A stretch of 64,000 nucleotides of DNA from the NCBI RefSeq assembly GCF_030182585.1, contig NZ_JARXOW010000001.1, positions 2,108,001-2,172,000 of the forward strand, read 5' to 3'. The position numbers were made by a program, and so were the translations under genes. Of the stretch, positions 9,656-18,650 are shown piece after piece (position 1 is the first letter of the stretch; every line of letters begins with the position of its first letter). The notes beneath the pieces are model-generated. The model was not told where the DNA came from. It searched no databases and saw only the letters and a list, made by a program, of their open reading frames with translations. The DNA comes from Pedobacter faecalis. GTDB lineage: Bacteria; Bacteroidota; Bacteroidia; Sphingobacteriales; Sphingobacteriaceae.

Positions 9656-11185
9656 CTATCTGCGAATTCTACCTCTAATATTACTTAACAGATTCATTAC
9701 GGATTCCTTTTCTCTTCTACTAAATACCAAGTTATAATAGAATAGAACGAATGTCAGTGCTGACAACCCGCCTATAACCAATGAAACGAAAATTCCCATA
9801 CTCAAATACTGATTAAGGTTGATGAAGATAAAATATAATATTATGAAGAGGGATGAAGATATCATTACATACTTCGCGTACATTACAATATCCAGTCGGT
9901 ATAATCTATACGTAAATAACGCCGTAATGACTAACGAGCATATTTCGGCGACAAATATTATATAAAAGATCGTATAATGAATAAATCCCAGTCGGAAAAA
10001 GACAGGTGATATGGCTAATGGTAAAAGAAGTATAATTGATGTAAAAATTTGATAATATTTGATATTCCTGTCGGCAAGAATAGCTCTAACCAATCCAGGG
10101 TATAGCTGCATGACAAGAAAAGCGCTTAAAGTCAACCGACAATAGATTACCGTATTTTCAGGCACGAGCCTAAGCCATAAAGAAAGAATTAATGGTAAAT
10201 TAGTGAGAATAGGCAACGCTATCAATGCAGATAACCCAAAAGCTAGCTTGCATGAAAACACGGATAGATACAAAAATTTATCCATATCACCTTCACCCTT
10301 ACTCTTCATAATCTGCGGTGTGATTGAGTTTGTTAGCATTTGTGAAAAATAAGAGAGAAGGCTGCGAACTTGATTTGCAATGCCCACCACAGCATTTATA
10401 GCGGTAGAAAAGAAAACATTCAGTATGATAGCAGTACCTTGAGTCCGGCCTATAACAGCAAAACTACTTAGTGAATTCCATCCAAGATAACCCGCCATCT
10501 CTCTAACTAAATCTTTGTTATCAGCGAACTTAGCACTTACAACGTTCTTAGCTTCACTATATTTAATTTTGCACCATACTACTTTTATCACCATATTTAT
10601 GACGGTGGTAAACAACATCCAGGCCGAATAGAAAATGAGTGGATCAGATGCCTCTTTCAATAAAAAAACTAAGGACAGCTTTAATATGCTAGTAATAATC
10701 TCGACGATCGCAAAAAACCACAAATGTTCGTGCGCATTAAGCGCAGCATTGTAAGGAGTTGACATAATAGTAAACAACACCGATACCACCATAATTTGAT
10801 AGACGACCTTTGCAGCTCCGACTTTATCTGCCGGTATATTAAGCATACCGTCAAAGAGTATCGCCGTAAGTACTTCAAGAAATAATAGGACGAAAACAGC
10901 GAATATCCAATGTAGCTTTAAACTTATTGAGAAGACTTTACGCAAAAGACTAATATCCTTTTTTCCGATAGAAATGGACATATATCTTTGTGTGGCAATC
11001 ATTAATGTGCCACTAAAGAAGGCTAAAAGATTAATAATTCCGCCAATCAAGTTATAGATACCGAAATTGTCGATGCCTAATTCACGAAGCACAACACTTG
11101 TCAAAAATAAGCTGACTACGGTAGTTATTATGAGATTTATGTATAATGTCCCAGTGTTAATGAATACTCTTAATGAAGATTGCAT
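9656..11185 (-). CDS. wzx: polysaccharide flippase (Wzx, MOP superfamily)
   Basis: 509 residues with about twelve to fourteen predicted transmembrane segments and the typical N-terminal pattern 'RELGIDNFGIYNLIGGI' near residue 35 seen in Wzx/RfbX-type transporters. It should flip the undecaprenyl-diphosphate-linked repeat unit across the inner membrane. It sits between two acetyltransferase genes in the EPS operon. A second, unrelated-looking Wzx occurs at 58680, consistent with two separate polysaccharides. Confidence 0.82.
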   Translation of the reverse strand: MQSSLRVFINTGTLYINLIITTVVSLFLTSVVLRELGIDNFGIYNLIGGIINLLAFFSGTLMIATQRYMSISIGKKDISLLRKVFSISLKLHWIFAVFVLLFLEVLTAILFDGMLNIPADKVGAAKVVYQIMVVSVLFTIMSTPYNAALNAHEHLWFFAIVEIITSILKLSLVFLLKEASDPLIFYSAWMLFTTVINMVIKVVWCKIKYSEAKNVVSAKFADNKDLVREMAGYLGWNSLSSFAVIGRTQGTAIILNVFFSTAINAVVGIANQVRSLLSYFSQMLTNSITPQIMKSKGEGDMDKFLYLSVFSCKLAFGLSALIALPILTNLPLILSLWLRLVPENTVIYCRLTLSAFLVMQLYPGLVRAILADRNIKYYQIFTSIILLLPLAISPVFFRLGFIHYTIFYIIFVAEICSLVITALFTYRLYRLDIVMYAKYVMISSSLFIILYFIFINLNQYLSMGIFVSLVIGGLSALTFVLFYYNLVFSRREKESVMNLLSNIRGRIRR

Positions 11186-11212
11186 GAAGTCTTTACTAGA
11201 TAAGGAATATAT

Positions 11213-11842
11213 TTATAGTATGCTTATATCTCCATCTTTCATAACAAGTTTCCGTGGCAAAAGATGTATGTCTGTCCTTACCACTTTAGCGGGATTACCG
11301 GCAACAATGGAATTTGCAGGAACGTCCTTAGTCACAACTGATGCCATCGCAACAATACTATTCTCACCTATAGTGACACCTTTAAGAATAATAGCATGGG
11401 CCCCTATCCAAGCATTTTCTCCTACTACTACGGGTGCGTTATCTGATATTTCCCACACACTTCTATAAAGGTATTTTGGCGATGGGTTAGAATAAATCAA
11501 TTTTCTGTCTTCAGGATGAACAGGATGGTTGTTGTTATCGCTAATAGTAACGTTATATGAAATTGTGGCCCCCGTTTCAAAAGTGACACCGCTTACTGCG
11601 TGAACGATAGTATTGGACCCGATCGTCACATTATCCTTACAAATTATCTTGGCGTGATTTTGGGTTGTAAGTTTTCCATACATTTTTACGTGATTCCCAA
11701 TCACGACATCACCTTTGTCCGAACCATAATACAGTCGAATATCAGAACTATCTGAAAAATATACACTGCCCTTCAACGTGCACTTAGACTTCAATTTTCT
11801 ACGTTTTAGTTCAGCTAAAATTCTGTAAATATATTTTATCAT
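11213..11842 (-). CDS. hexapeptide-repeat acyltransferase
   Basis: 209 residues. The beta-helix runs from residue ~25. A catalytic-type histidine sits in 'YNVTISDNNNHPVHPEDR' near residue 100, after which come 'IGAHAIILKGVTIGENSIV' and 'IVAGNPAKVVRTD'. This arrangement matches the maltose/galactoside/colanic-acid O-acetyltransferase group. It is the fourth acyltransferase of locus A and lies between the epimerase (45 bp upstream) and the flippase (27 bp downstream). Confidence 0.8.
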   Translation of the reverse strand: MIKYIYRILAELKRRKLKSKCTLKGSVYFSDSSDIRLYYGSDKGDVVIGNHVKMYGKLTTQNHAKIICKDNVTIGSNTIVHAVSGVTFETGATISYNVTISDNNNHPVHPEDRKLIYSNPSPKYLYRSVWEISDNAPVVVGENAWIGAHAIILKGVTIGENSIVAMASVVTKDVPANSIVAGNPAKVVRTDIHLLPRKLVMKDGDISIL

Positions 11843-11887
11843 TGATCCGACTTTTTACTAATGGCTATCTTGGCCATGAACGTGTAT

Positions 11888-12922
11888 TTATAATTTGTAG
11901 TAATTCTTATACCAATCTGCAAACTTACTTATCCCTATTTGCAGTGGTGTGTCAGGACGGTAATTAAAGTTTTCAATTAATTCAGTGACGTCAGCCCATG
12001 TCGCATATACATCCCCCTGTTGCATATCTAGCATTTGCATTTCCGGCTTCATACCCATAGAATCACCGACTATTGTTATAAACTCCATGAGCTCTACCGG
12101 CGTATTGTTTCCTATATTATATATATTATATAAAGTATCCTCATCGCTTGGTGGAACTCCATTTAAATACTTTTCGACCATATTCTTTATACCGTTCACA
12201 ATATCGTCGATGTATGTAAAGTCACGCTTCAGCTTGCCATGATTGAATACCTTTATCGCTTTTCCCTCTTTGATTGCGTCTGCAAATAAAAAGTAAGCCA
12301 TATCAGGCCGGCCCCAAGGACCGTACACCGTGAAAAAACGAAGCCCAGTGGTTGGTATCTTATATAAATGACTATAGGTGTGAGCCATCAGCTCGTTCGA
12401 CCTTTTTGTAGCTGCATACAATGAAACCGGTTGGTCTACTCTATCCTGCACAGAAAAAGGCATTGTCTTGTTAAGTCCATAAACACTGGATGAACTGGCA
12501 TATAGCAAATGTTTAACCTTAAAACGCCTAGATACTTCCAATATGTTTAGAAAACCGACAACGTTTGACTGAACATACGCGTCTGGGTTTTCAATTGAAT
12601 ATCTTACACCCGCCTGCGCAGCAAGATTAATAATGACATCAACGTTTTCACTAGCACATAGTTCCATCAACTCAGACTTATCCTCCAAATTCATTCTCAC
12701 GAACCGATAATTCTTGTGCACAGAGCTCTGAACTATCTGGAACCAATTAATTTCACTTTGGTCGATGCCACTTTGCGCGAGACGAGCGAATTTCAGATTA
12801 ACGTCATAGTAATCATTTATGTTATCCAAGCCAACTATCTCATAACCTTCCTTAAGAAGTGATTCTGCTAAATGGAACCCGACAAAACCAGCAGTTCCCG
12901 TGATAAGTATCTTATATGCCAT
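11888..12922 (-). CDS. UDP-glucuronate 4-epimerase-like SDR enzyme
   Basis: 344 residues of the extended short-chain dehydrogenase family. It has an NAD-binding 'GTAGFVGFHLAE' at residues 8-19, then 'GLDNINDYYDVNLKFARL' (residues ~35-52), which is characteristic of UDP-glucuronate 4-epimerases (CapI/Gla-like). A Ser-rich strand ('YASSSSVYG') and the catalytic 'YAATK' near residue 163 follow. It would interconvert UDP-GlcA and UDP-GalA, so the locus A polymer probably contains galacturonate. It starts 12 bp after the wzc stop. Confidence 0.85.
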   Translation of the reverse strand: MAYKILITGTAGFVGFHLAESLLKEGYEIVGLDNINDYYDVNLKFARLAQSGIDQSEINWFQIVQSSVHKNYRFVRMNLEDKSELMELCASENVDVIINLAAQAGVRYSIENPDAYVQSNVVGFLNILEVSRRFKVKHLLYASSSSVYGLNKTMPFSVQDRVDQPVSLYAATKRSNELMAHTYSHLYKIPTTGLRFFTVYGPWGRPDMAYFLFADAIKEGKAIKVFNHGKLKRDFTYIDDIVNGIKNMVEKYLNGVPPSDEDTLYNIYNIGNNTPVELMEFITIVGDSMGMKPEMQMLDMQQGDVYATWADVTELIENFNYRPDTPLQIGISKFADWYKNYYKL

Positions 12923-12934
12923 TCGAATAGAATT

Positions 12935-15316
12935 TTATTTTCTTATTAAACGTTTCCAAATTGGTGTCTTTTTGGATTCGTTGGAACCGTAGTTACCATA
13001 ACCGTATCCATAACCGTAGCCATAACCATAGCCATAACCATAGCCATAACCATAGCCCTCAGAAACTTGAATATCATTAACAACAACTCCGATAGACTTT
13101 ATTTTTCTATTTTTCCTCAAATCCTCCACAATATTTAACTGAGCTTTGTATGTATAATTTTGCCGTACTAAGTATAAACAGGTATCAGCATGAGGTGCTA
13201 TCAGCTGCGCATCGGTTACTACCCCAATAGGCGGAGCGTCAACTATAATGTAATCGAAATCTTTTTTTAACTCCTCTATTAATTCGCCGGTCCTGCCATT
13301 AAGCAGCAACTCTGCAGGATTTGGCGGTATGGGACCCGAAGGGACTATGAAAAGACTTTTGTGAAGCTTTAGAGGTTGAATAATATCCTTCGAAGTTAAG
13401 GAAGAGTCAATAATAAAATTGGTAAAACCCTTAGTATTTGGGATATTGACCTTTGCGGAAAGCCCGGGTTTCCTAAGATCAAGTTCCATCAAAATAACTC
13501 TTTTGTTGGATAGAGCAAGGATATTACCAAGGTTTATCGCGACGAAAGATTTCCCCTCCCCTGACATGCTGGACGTCAATAAGATGACCTTTTCATCAAC
13601 AGTGTTCGTCATAAAAGACAAATTCGTTCTTAATGCTCTGAATTGTTCAGCAACTGCGGAACGAGAACTGTTAGAAACAACTAAGTTGTCATTTTCCTGA
13701 TTATGACTAATCTCCCCGACTATAGGCGTGCTAGTGCCCTTAATGATGTCATCTTTAGTCTGAATCTTATTGTTTAAAACTTCTAGTATATATATTAACC
13801 CGACGGGAACCGCTAAACCGACAATAAATCCCAGCATCAGCACCATACTTTTTTTAGGGCTGATTGGTTTAAATTCAGACTTAGGCGGGTCAATCGTCTT
13901 AGAATTTGCAATATTGGAAGTCTTAGAAATAGCAGTCTCCTCAGACTTTTGCATCAAAAAGATATATAACTCTTGCTTTATCTGCTGCTGCCTTGCTAAG
14001 TTTAAGTACTGCCGCTCGATCTGAGGGACATCCTTTACCTGTGCTTCGGCCTTCCTCATCTGTGCCGAGATCTTATTTCTGGTGATCTCGAAACCTCTTA
14101 ATGTGTTAGAGAGATTGGATTGGATATCTGCCCTGGCATTAGCGATCTCCTTATCAATTAATACAATGCTAGGGTTAGACTCTGTGACACCAATTAACTG
14201 CCTGGCACGTTCCATAGTCAGTTCGTTGTAACGCTCCACGGCTCCACTAAAAACCATATCAGTTGGAATTACCGAACTAGGTAACACCCGCTTATTTGTA
14301 TTCTCGTCCTTAAGATAATCCTGCAAGCTTTTTAGGATACTAATCTGTGTCTCTACCTTTGATAATTCATCCAAATATTGGCTAGTGGTCTGTACCAAAA
14401 GTTTTGACTGTTCAGTCATATCAGCAAGATTGTTCGATTGCTTGAAACCTTGAATATTTCCCTCTAAGTCGCCCAACTCTCTTCCGATAAACCCTAAACG
14501 GCTTTGGATAAATTTAACGGTACTGTCTGCAACCTCATTTTTATCTTTGACATTAGCTTCGACGTACTTTTCAATAAGCTTATTCATTATATCCTCACCT
14601 TTTCTGGGGATAGCATGATTAAGAGAAAGATCAATGACTGTTACGAGTTTATTTGTAACCTCTACCTTCAGATTCTCTTTTAGCTCAGCGACCTTAGAAT
14701 CAACAGATTTCACATTTATCATAAAGTCGTCCTCGTGCAATGGGATACTGTCGTTTTTAGAAATCTGGACGACGCCGACACCAGGGATTTTAAAGGGAGA
14801 ACCCAACTCTACAGTTGTATCTAACTCATCAGTAACAACAGACAAGGTTTTACCTTTCGAGATTTTAAGATCAACATCTGTACTTCGTATAGTATCTTGC
14901 TCTTTGAGAATATTTAATATGAGCGGGGACTTATAAAGTTGCACGTTTTTCAAAGGAGTTTTGGAGTAATAGGTTACATTTAATTTCATATCCTCAACAA
15001 CCTGCTCCAATAAAAACCTAGTTTTGAGAACTTCAGCTTCGTTATCTACTGTACTTTTAGATCCGAGAAGCCCTCCTAAGTCACCCAGTAAGTCACCCCC
15101 ACCAAGCATTCCTGCACCTTTTTTTTCATCGTTAACCAATATCCGTGCGGATATTGTATATGTTGGTGTTTTATATTTATAATAAAAATATGCCAAGGAC
15201 AAGGAAATGGTAAGCGACAATAAAATCCAAAGCCAGTTGGCAATGAGTTTACCGAATAGCTTCTTGAAATCTATCCCCGAATCTTCCTGCGTATTATCTT
15301 CTGAAAAAGTATCCAT
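12935..15316 (-). CDS. wzc: polysaccharide co-polymerase / tyrosine autokinase Wzc
   Basis: 793 residues, the usual length for a fused Wzz-BY-kinase. A Wzz domain with a first membrane helix (~28-48) is followed by long periplasmic coiled coil and a GNVR-like segment, and by a second membrane helix near 485-510. The cytoplasmic BY-kinase has Walker A 'SMSGEGKS' (~579-586), Walker A' 'LMELDLRKPG' (~607) and Walker B 'YIIVDAPP' (~688). The C-terminus is a tyrosine cluster made of ten consecutive Tyr-Gly units plus Asn-Tyr-Gly (residues 754-777), the autophosphorylation tail. It controls chain length and export together with Wza and the PHP phosphatase at 16228. Confidence 0.93.
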   Translation of the reverse strand: MDTFSEDNTQEDSGIDFKKLFGKLIANWLWILLSLTISLSLAYFYYKYKTPTYTISARILVNDEKKGAGMLGGGDLLGDLGGLLGSKSTVDNEAEVLKTRFLLEQVVEDMKLNVTYYSKTPLKNVQLYKSPLILNILKEQDTIRSTDVDLKISKGKTLSVVTDELDTTVELGSPFKIPGVGVVQISKNDSIPLHEDDFMINVKSVDSKVAELKENLKVEVTNKLVTVIDLSLNHAIPRKGEDIMNKLIEKYVEANVKDKNEVADSTVKFIQSRLGFIGRELGDLEGNIQGFKQSNNLADMTEQSKLLVQTTSQYLDELSKVETQISILKSLQDYLKDENTNKRVLPSSVIPTDMVFSGAVERYNELTMERARQLIGVTESNPSIVLIDKEIANARADIQSNLSNTLRGFEITRNKISAQMRKAEAQVKDVPQIERQYLNLARQQQIKQELYIFLMQKSEETAISKTSNIANSKTIDPPKSEFKPISPKKSMVLMLGFIVGLAVPVGLIYILEVLNNKIQTKDDIIKGTSTPIVGEISHNQENDNLVVSNSSRSAVAEQFRALRTNLSFMTNTVDEKVILLTSSMSGEGKSFVAINLGNILALSNKRVILMELDLRKPGLSAKVNIPNTKGFTNFIIDSSLTSKDIIQPLKLHKSLFIVPSGPIPPNPAELLLNGRTGELIEELKKDFDYIIVDAPPIGVVTDAQLIAPHADTCLYLVRQNYTYKAQLNIVEDLRKNRKIKSIGVVVNDIQVSEGYGYGYGYGYGYGYGYGYGYGNYGSNESKKTPIWKRLIRK
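12986..13057 (-). repeat. in-frame Tyr-Gly codon repeat in wzc tail
   Basis: Seventy-two bases encode Gly-(Tyr-Gly)10-Asn-Tyr-Gly. The centre is a near-perfect 12-base repeat of alternating GGC TAT / GGT TAT codons; the 3' edge varies (TAC, GGA). Such a tract can gain or lose units in steps of six or twelve bases without breaking the frame. Confidence 0.9.
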
Positions 15317-15320
15317 TTTA

Positions 15321-16127
15321 TTATAATCTTGTTAATAAAACTATTAATACAGATAGCGCTGTACCAATTATAGCGAATGTTTGCGTCCGAGCTTGGTTCA
15401 ATGAGGCTGCCTTACCCTTATTAGGTTCGACATACAACACATCATTTTGCTTTAAATAGAAGTATGGACTGTTGAAAATTTCTTTAGAATTCAGATTTAG
15501 CCGCGCAAACTCTTTTTTCCCATTATTGTCTCTTATCAGAGTGACATTTTCTCTTTTACCGAAGATGGTTAAGTCTCCGGCTAGCCCTAACGCATCAAGC
15601 ACTGTAACTTTTTCATTCGGGATGACATAGGAAGCTGGCCTCGCTACCTCTCCAAGTATTGTTACCTTGAAATTTGCGAATCTTACTTGAACATTTGGAT
15701 TTTGATATACCTTGGAGGCACTCTCCTTAATAAGATCTCTTGCTTCGTAGGTAGTAAACCCGGCTACTTTAATCTTCCCGACCACTGAGAGATCTATTTC
15801 CCCGTTCTTATCAACCAGAAAACCAGCAGTGGGGGGGGTTGCACCAAGTGTGGATACAGGTCCGGTATTAGTGCTAATAGCCTGACTTGCGGCTTGATTG
15901 ACTACCATATTCGTATTAGGATCTATGGTGAAGATTGAAATTGACAAAATATCATCTGTCTGAATAACAGGCTCGGTAAACTTGGCGGTATTTGCTAGTT
16001 CTGACTGCGCTTCTGTACTGATATCCTGGAAATAAGGGACGTTCTTAGTACTCGTACAAGAGCCTAGAAACAAAACTGAGAGGATTAATAAGGAGCTAAT
16101 GTTTTTTCGATGTCTAATTAAAATCAT
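15321..16127 (-). CDS. wza: polysaccharide export lipoprotein (Wza-like)
   Basis: 268 residues. The lipoprotein signal has its lipobox at 'LFLGSC' (Cys ~24). A Poly_export domain (~50-150) includes 'TDDILSISIFTIDPNTN' and 'VDKNGEIDLSVVGKIKVAG', and an SLBB domain (~155-225) includes 'VTILGEVARPASYVIPNEK'. The C-terminus ends in a single hydrophobic helix (~248-268), as in Wza, where this helix lines the outer-membrane channel. It lies 4 bp upstream of wzc in the same operon and forms the export conduit for locus A. Confidence 0.92.
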   Translation of the reverse strand: MILIRHRKNISSLLILSVLFLGSCTSTKNVPYFQDISTEAQSELANTAKFTEPVIQTDDILSISIFTIDPNTNMVVNQAASQAISTNTGPVSTLGATPPTAGFLVDKNGEIDLSVVGKIKVAGFTTYEARDLIKESASKVYQNPNVQVRFANFKVTILGEVARPASYVIPNEKVTVLDALGLAGDLTIFGKRENVTLIRDNNGKKEFARLNLNSKEIFNSPYFYLKQNDVLYVEPNKGKAASLNQARTQTFAIIGTALSVLIVLLTRL

Positions 16128-16227
16128 AGGTTGTGATGAAGGTTAATTCTCATTTTTAAGTAAAAAAGAGTTGCAAATTTAGCTTTTTTCTTGCTTAATC
16201 GGGCATCACTATTTTTGGGTATTACGT

Positions 16228-16956
16228 TCACGAAAACACTTCCTTATTTTTAAAAGGGTACTCCCCTAGTTTTTCGTATAAATAACCGCTTTTAACGGCA
16301 TCTGTTAGGGCCTGCAAATGTTTATCGTGGTGCAGGTCTGTTCCGGTCAGGTCATAGTACCTGCGTTCGAGCAGATAATCGGCAGCGCGTTTCACTTCTT
16401 TGCCATAGTATCCTGTCGGAGAAAGAAGGTTCATTTGAAGCATTACGCCCATGTCTTTATAGCGTTCCAGCTTGGTTAAGCTTTTGTGATAAAACACATA
16501 GCGCTCCGGGTGGGCCAGAATAATGTTATAGCCTTTAATCTGCAGGTCGAAAATTGTCTTTTCTATATTAGGGCTTTCATTCAGGTACGACATTTCTATC
16601 AACAGGTACTTCTCTGGCAGGCACATCAGGTCGTCGCTGATCTCAAAGTTTTCATCAATCATGTACTCAGCCGCCGCACCAAGCTCTACATTGATTTTAG
16701 CTTTGGTGAGGGCTTCCCTGGTTTGGGCCAGTGCCGGGTTAATGGTATCGCAGGTGTTTGGGTACAATTCTTTAAAAATATGCGGCGTGCAAAGGAATTT
16801 ACGGAAACCGAGCTCATTTAGTTGCTTAATCAAGGCTACAGATTGCGTAACATCGGGTGATCCGTCGTCAATTCCGGGTAATAAATGCGAATGAACATCA
16901 ATTCCGAGCCATTCTATATTATCTACACGTGTTTTTTTCTTAAAAAATGAAAACAT
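16228..16956 (-). CDS. PHP-family tyrosine-protein phosphatase (CpsB/YwqE-like)
   Basis: 242 residues. The N-terminal metal-binding motif 'DVHSHLLPGIDDGSPD' (residues ~20-35) plus later His sites ('CTPHIFKE', 'ILAHPERY', 'TGTDLHHD') define the PHP phosphatase CpsB/CapC/YwqE. It should dephosphorylate the tyrosine tail of Wzc. It is the first gene of the locus A operon, 100 bp before wza, a common place for this regulator. Confidence 0.9.
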   Translation of the reverse strand: MFSFFKKKTRVDNIEWLGIDVHSHLLPGIDDGSPDVTQSVALIKQLNELGFRKFLCTPHIFKELYPNTCDTINPALAQTREALTKAKINVELGAAAEYMIDENFEISDDLMCLPEKYLLIEMSYLNESPNIEKTIFDLQIKGYNIILAHPERYVFYHKSLTKLERYKDMGVMLQMNLLSPTGYYGKEVKRAADYLLERRYYDLTGTDLHHDKHLQALTDAVKSGYLYEKLGEYPFKNKEVFS

Positions 16957-17284
16957 TCCCTTGATTTTGACTGAAAACTTTAAAAATGGACCTGATTTTT
17001 CACTGCAATACTAAATAATACTTAAGGATTCGAACAAATATAAGGAAATGTTATACAACTATTCATATTAATTTTTCATAAATATTCTGTGTATTTAGCG
17101 CTAAAACGCTATAAATGAACAAAATATTACTTCAGATAGTGTAAAACGTACACTTTAGGCATTCGGAATGGCAGTTTTGTTGACATCAATGTCAGTTTTG
17201 TTAACCTGAGAGGGGGTACATTTGTCACAATCCTTCCCTATTACACCACACACAACAAACCAATCATAACTAAAGTATTGAACA
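16957..17284. other. 328-bp intergenic region between divergent genes
   Basis: AT-rich spacer that must hold the promoter of the minus-strand EPS operon and probably that of the small plus-strand gene at 17285. One TAnnTTTG-type box was seen on the minus strand (17035-17042). No hairpin-plus-T-tract terminator or RNA gene is visible. Confidence 0.6.
17035..17042 (-). promoter_or_regulatory. possible -7 box of EPS operon promoter
   Basis: Read on the minus strand this is TATATTTG, a full match to the Bacteroidetes -7 consensus TAnnTTTG, about 80 bp before the phosphatase start. No TTG was found at the expected 17-23 bp further upstream (the nearest is 13 bp away), so the call is tentative. 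Confidence 0.3.
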
Positions 17285-17473
17285 ATGGAAGGCAAAAGGG
17301 TAGATATTTCGAAAAGCTATGAAACAGAAGACAGAAAGACTTGTATGTACTGCAAATCAACACAGCTGGAAAGAATTCCAAGGCCCAAGGCTGTAAAGAT
17401 ATTTTTAGGCTGGCTTCCGCTGAAGCGTTATATCTGCTACAACTGTGTAAGCAAACAGTATCGTTTTAGCTAA
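17285..17473 (+). CDS. small zinc-ribbon-like protein, unknown function
   Basis: 62 residues with two CxxC pairs ('CMYC' at ~19-22 and 'CYNC' at ~51-54) separated by a basic, partly hydrophobic segment, as in a small zinc ribbon. The function is not recognised. The stop codon abuts the end of the convergent regulator gene at 17474 with no space for a terminator. The ATG is preceded by an A-rich leader. The two regularly spaced CxxC motifs argue that it is a real gene. Confidence 0.6.
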   Translation: MEGKRVDISKSYETEDRKTCMYCKSTQLERIPRPKAVKIFLGWLPLKRYICYNCVSKQYRFS

Positions 17474-18256
17474 TTAAAAAAACAGATTATTTACATCATA
17501 GCCGAAGTGTTCGGCAAAGACTTTACGGAAATAGGACGGGGTTTTGAAACCAGCGGCAAAGGCCACCTCAGCAATGGTGCGGCACTTGCCGCTTTCTATA
17601 GCTTCCCTGGCTACTTTTAAGCGTATTCCCCTGATGTAATTATTGGGTGTAGCCTGCAGCAGATCGTCAAGCCGTCGGTATAGTTGCCGCTCGCTCATAG
17701 CCATTGCATCACTTATCGTACTCACCTTAATATTGGTGTTTTTAATGGCCGATGCGACTTTAGCCTCCAGTTCTTGCAGCCACAGCTTGTCTGCTTCAGA
17801 AAGCCCTACACCTGCCAGACCAATGGGGTCAGCGTTAAACTGTTTCTCTATCGACTTTAGTCTGCGGTAAGAATCGAGTTTCTTTTCTGTAATATTCTTG
17901 GCAACGGCAAATACCAGTTGTTTTTCCGGCATCGCTACGGAAGTCCAGGTAAGCCACACGGTATTCCCGCTTTTGGTGATGTAACGGTTTTCATAATTGT
18001 GTAGCGGCTCACCCCCAAGCAGTTTCTCACGCCTTTTCGCAGTCAGTTCCCTATCGTCCGGGTGCATAAACGAACTTATTGGCTTAGCAAAAAGCTCCTC
18101 CCGCGTGTAGCCAAGTGTACGGCACACCGCGTCGTTAACCTTTCTGAAATATCCGTCGAAACCTGCTACGCAAATCCAATCCAAAGAAATATTCACGAAA
18201 GCTTCCAGATCAAAGTCGTCTTTGCCCTCGGAGACCTCCCGTTCATTAAAATCCAT
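17474..18256 (-). CDS. PAS-domain AraC-family transcriptional regulator
   Basis: 260 residues from the ATG at 18256, chosen because it has an upstream AGGG and the protein then starts just before the PAS domain; in-frame upstream starts at 18286 (ATG) and 18295 (TTG) exist. A PAS fold (~10-120; 'DGYFRKVNDAVCRTLGYTRE') is followed by a linker and an AraC-type double helix-turn-helix (~165-258; 'MSERQLYRRLDDLLQATP' and 'TIAEVAFAAGFKTPSYFRKV'). It is a sensor-regulator in which a small-molecule or redox signal in the PAS domain would control DNA binding. Targets are unknown. Confidence 0.82.
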   Translation of the reverse strand: MDFNEREVSEGKDDFDLEAFVNISLDWICVAGFDGYFRKVNDAVCRTLGYTREELFAKPISSFMHPDDRELTAKRREKLLGGEPLHNYENRYITKSGNTVWLTWTSVAMPEKQLVFAVAKNITEKKLDSYRRLKSIEKQFNADPIGLAGVGLSEADKLWLQELEAKVASAIKNTNIKVSTISDAMAMSERQLYRRLDDLLQATPNNYIRGIRLKVAREAIESGKCRTIAEVAFAAGFKTPSYFRKVFAEHFGYDVNNLFF

Positions 18257-18534
18257 AAAACTTACCCTATGCCGCAAAAATAGCATTTTACACAACTTAT
18301 AGGTGTGTAACCTCGTTTTTCTGGCTATCTACCAGAAATATCCGCTTCGGCTGATTCGGCCTTAATCCGGCCCTGGTCCACCATTTGTTCGCAAAAGGTA
18401 CCCTGTTTTGCGAAGAAACCCCCAATCAGTCCCGAACAAATCCCGAACGACGTAAGGTTGAGTCGGGTTTGTGTCTAGTCCTTGTCTAGTCCTTGTCTAG
18501 TCCTGGAATAGCTTTCACGTATTCTGCAATACCT
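18257..18534. other. intergenic spacer with 11-bp tandem repeats
   Basis: Spacer between the AraC-like regulator and the first Rpn leader. It holds three tandem 11-bp units (18472-18504). A 'CCCGAAC' motif occurs twice just before them (around 18430-18449). No open frame of note was seen. Confidence 0.5.
18472..18504. repeat. three perfect 11-bp tandem repeats
   Basis: The unit TGTCTAGTCCT is present three times without mismatch, in a non-coding spacer. A second intergenic array with the same 11-bp period but a different unit lies at 27041. Confidence 0.85.
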
Positions 18535-18650
18535 GTTCAATTCCTTGATTATCACCTCAAAATATTTCTTAACTAGCTGTAAATAAATTTCTTATATCAT
18601 TACCACCGTACTATAATTCCTGATTAAGTTTGCCGCTGAACATTTAGTTG
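18535..18650 (+). promoter_or_regulatory. Rpn leader repeat, copy 1
   Basis: 116 bp directly before the Rpn ATG. It aligns without net length change to 23907-24022 and, with 2 bp less, to 29755-29868. Conserved blocks are GTTCAA at the left end, a CCTCAAAAT block, CTGTAAAT-AATTT, TACCA, and a right end with TCCTGATTAAGTTTG. The last contains TAAGTTTG (18625-18632), a full match to the Bacteroidetes -7 box TAnnTTTG, 18 bp before the start codon. The TACCA block starts 24 bp before that box in all three copies. Confidence 0.7.

Noticed and set aside
18472..18504. Short CRISPR-like array
   Set aside because: The 11-bp units follow each other with no spacers and there are no cas genes.
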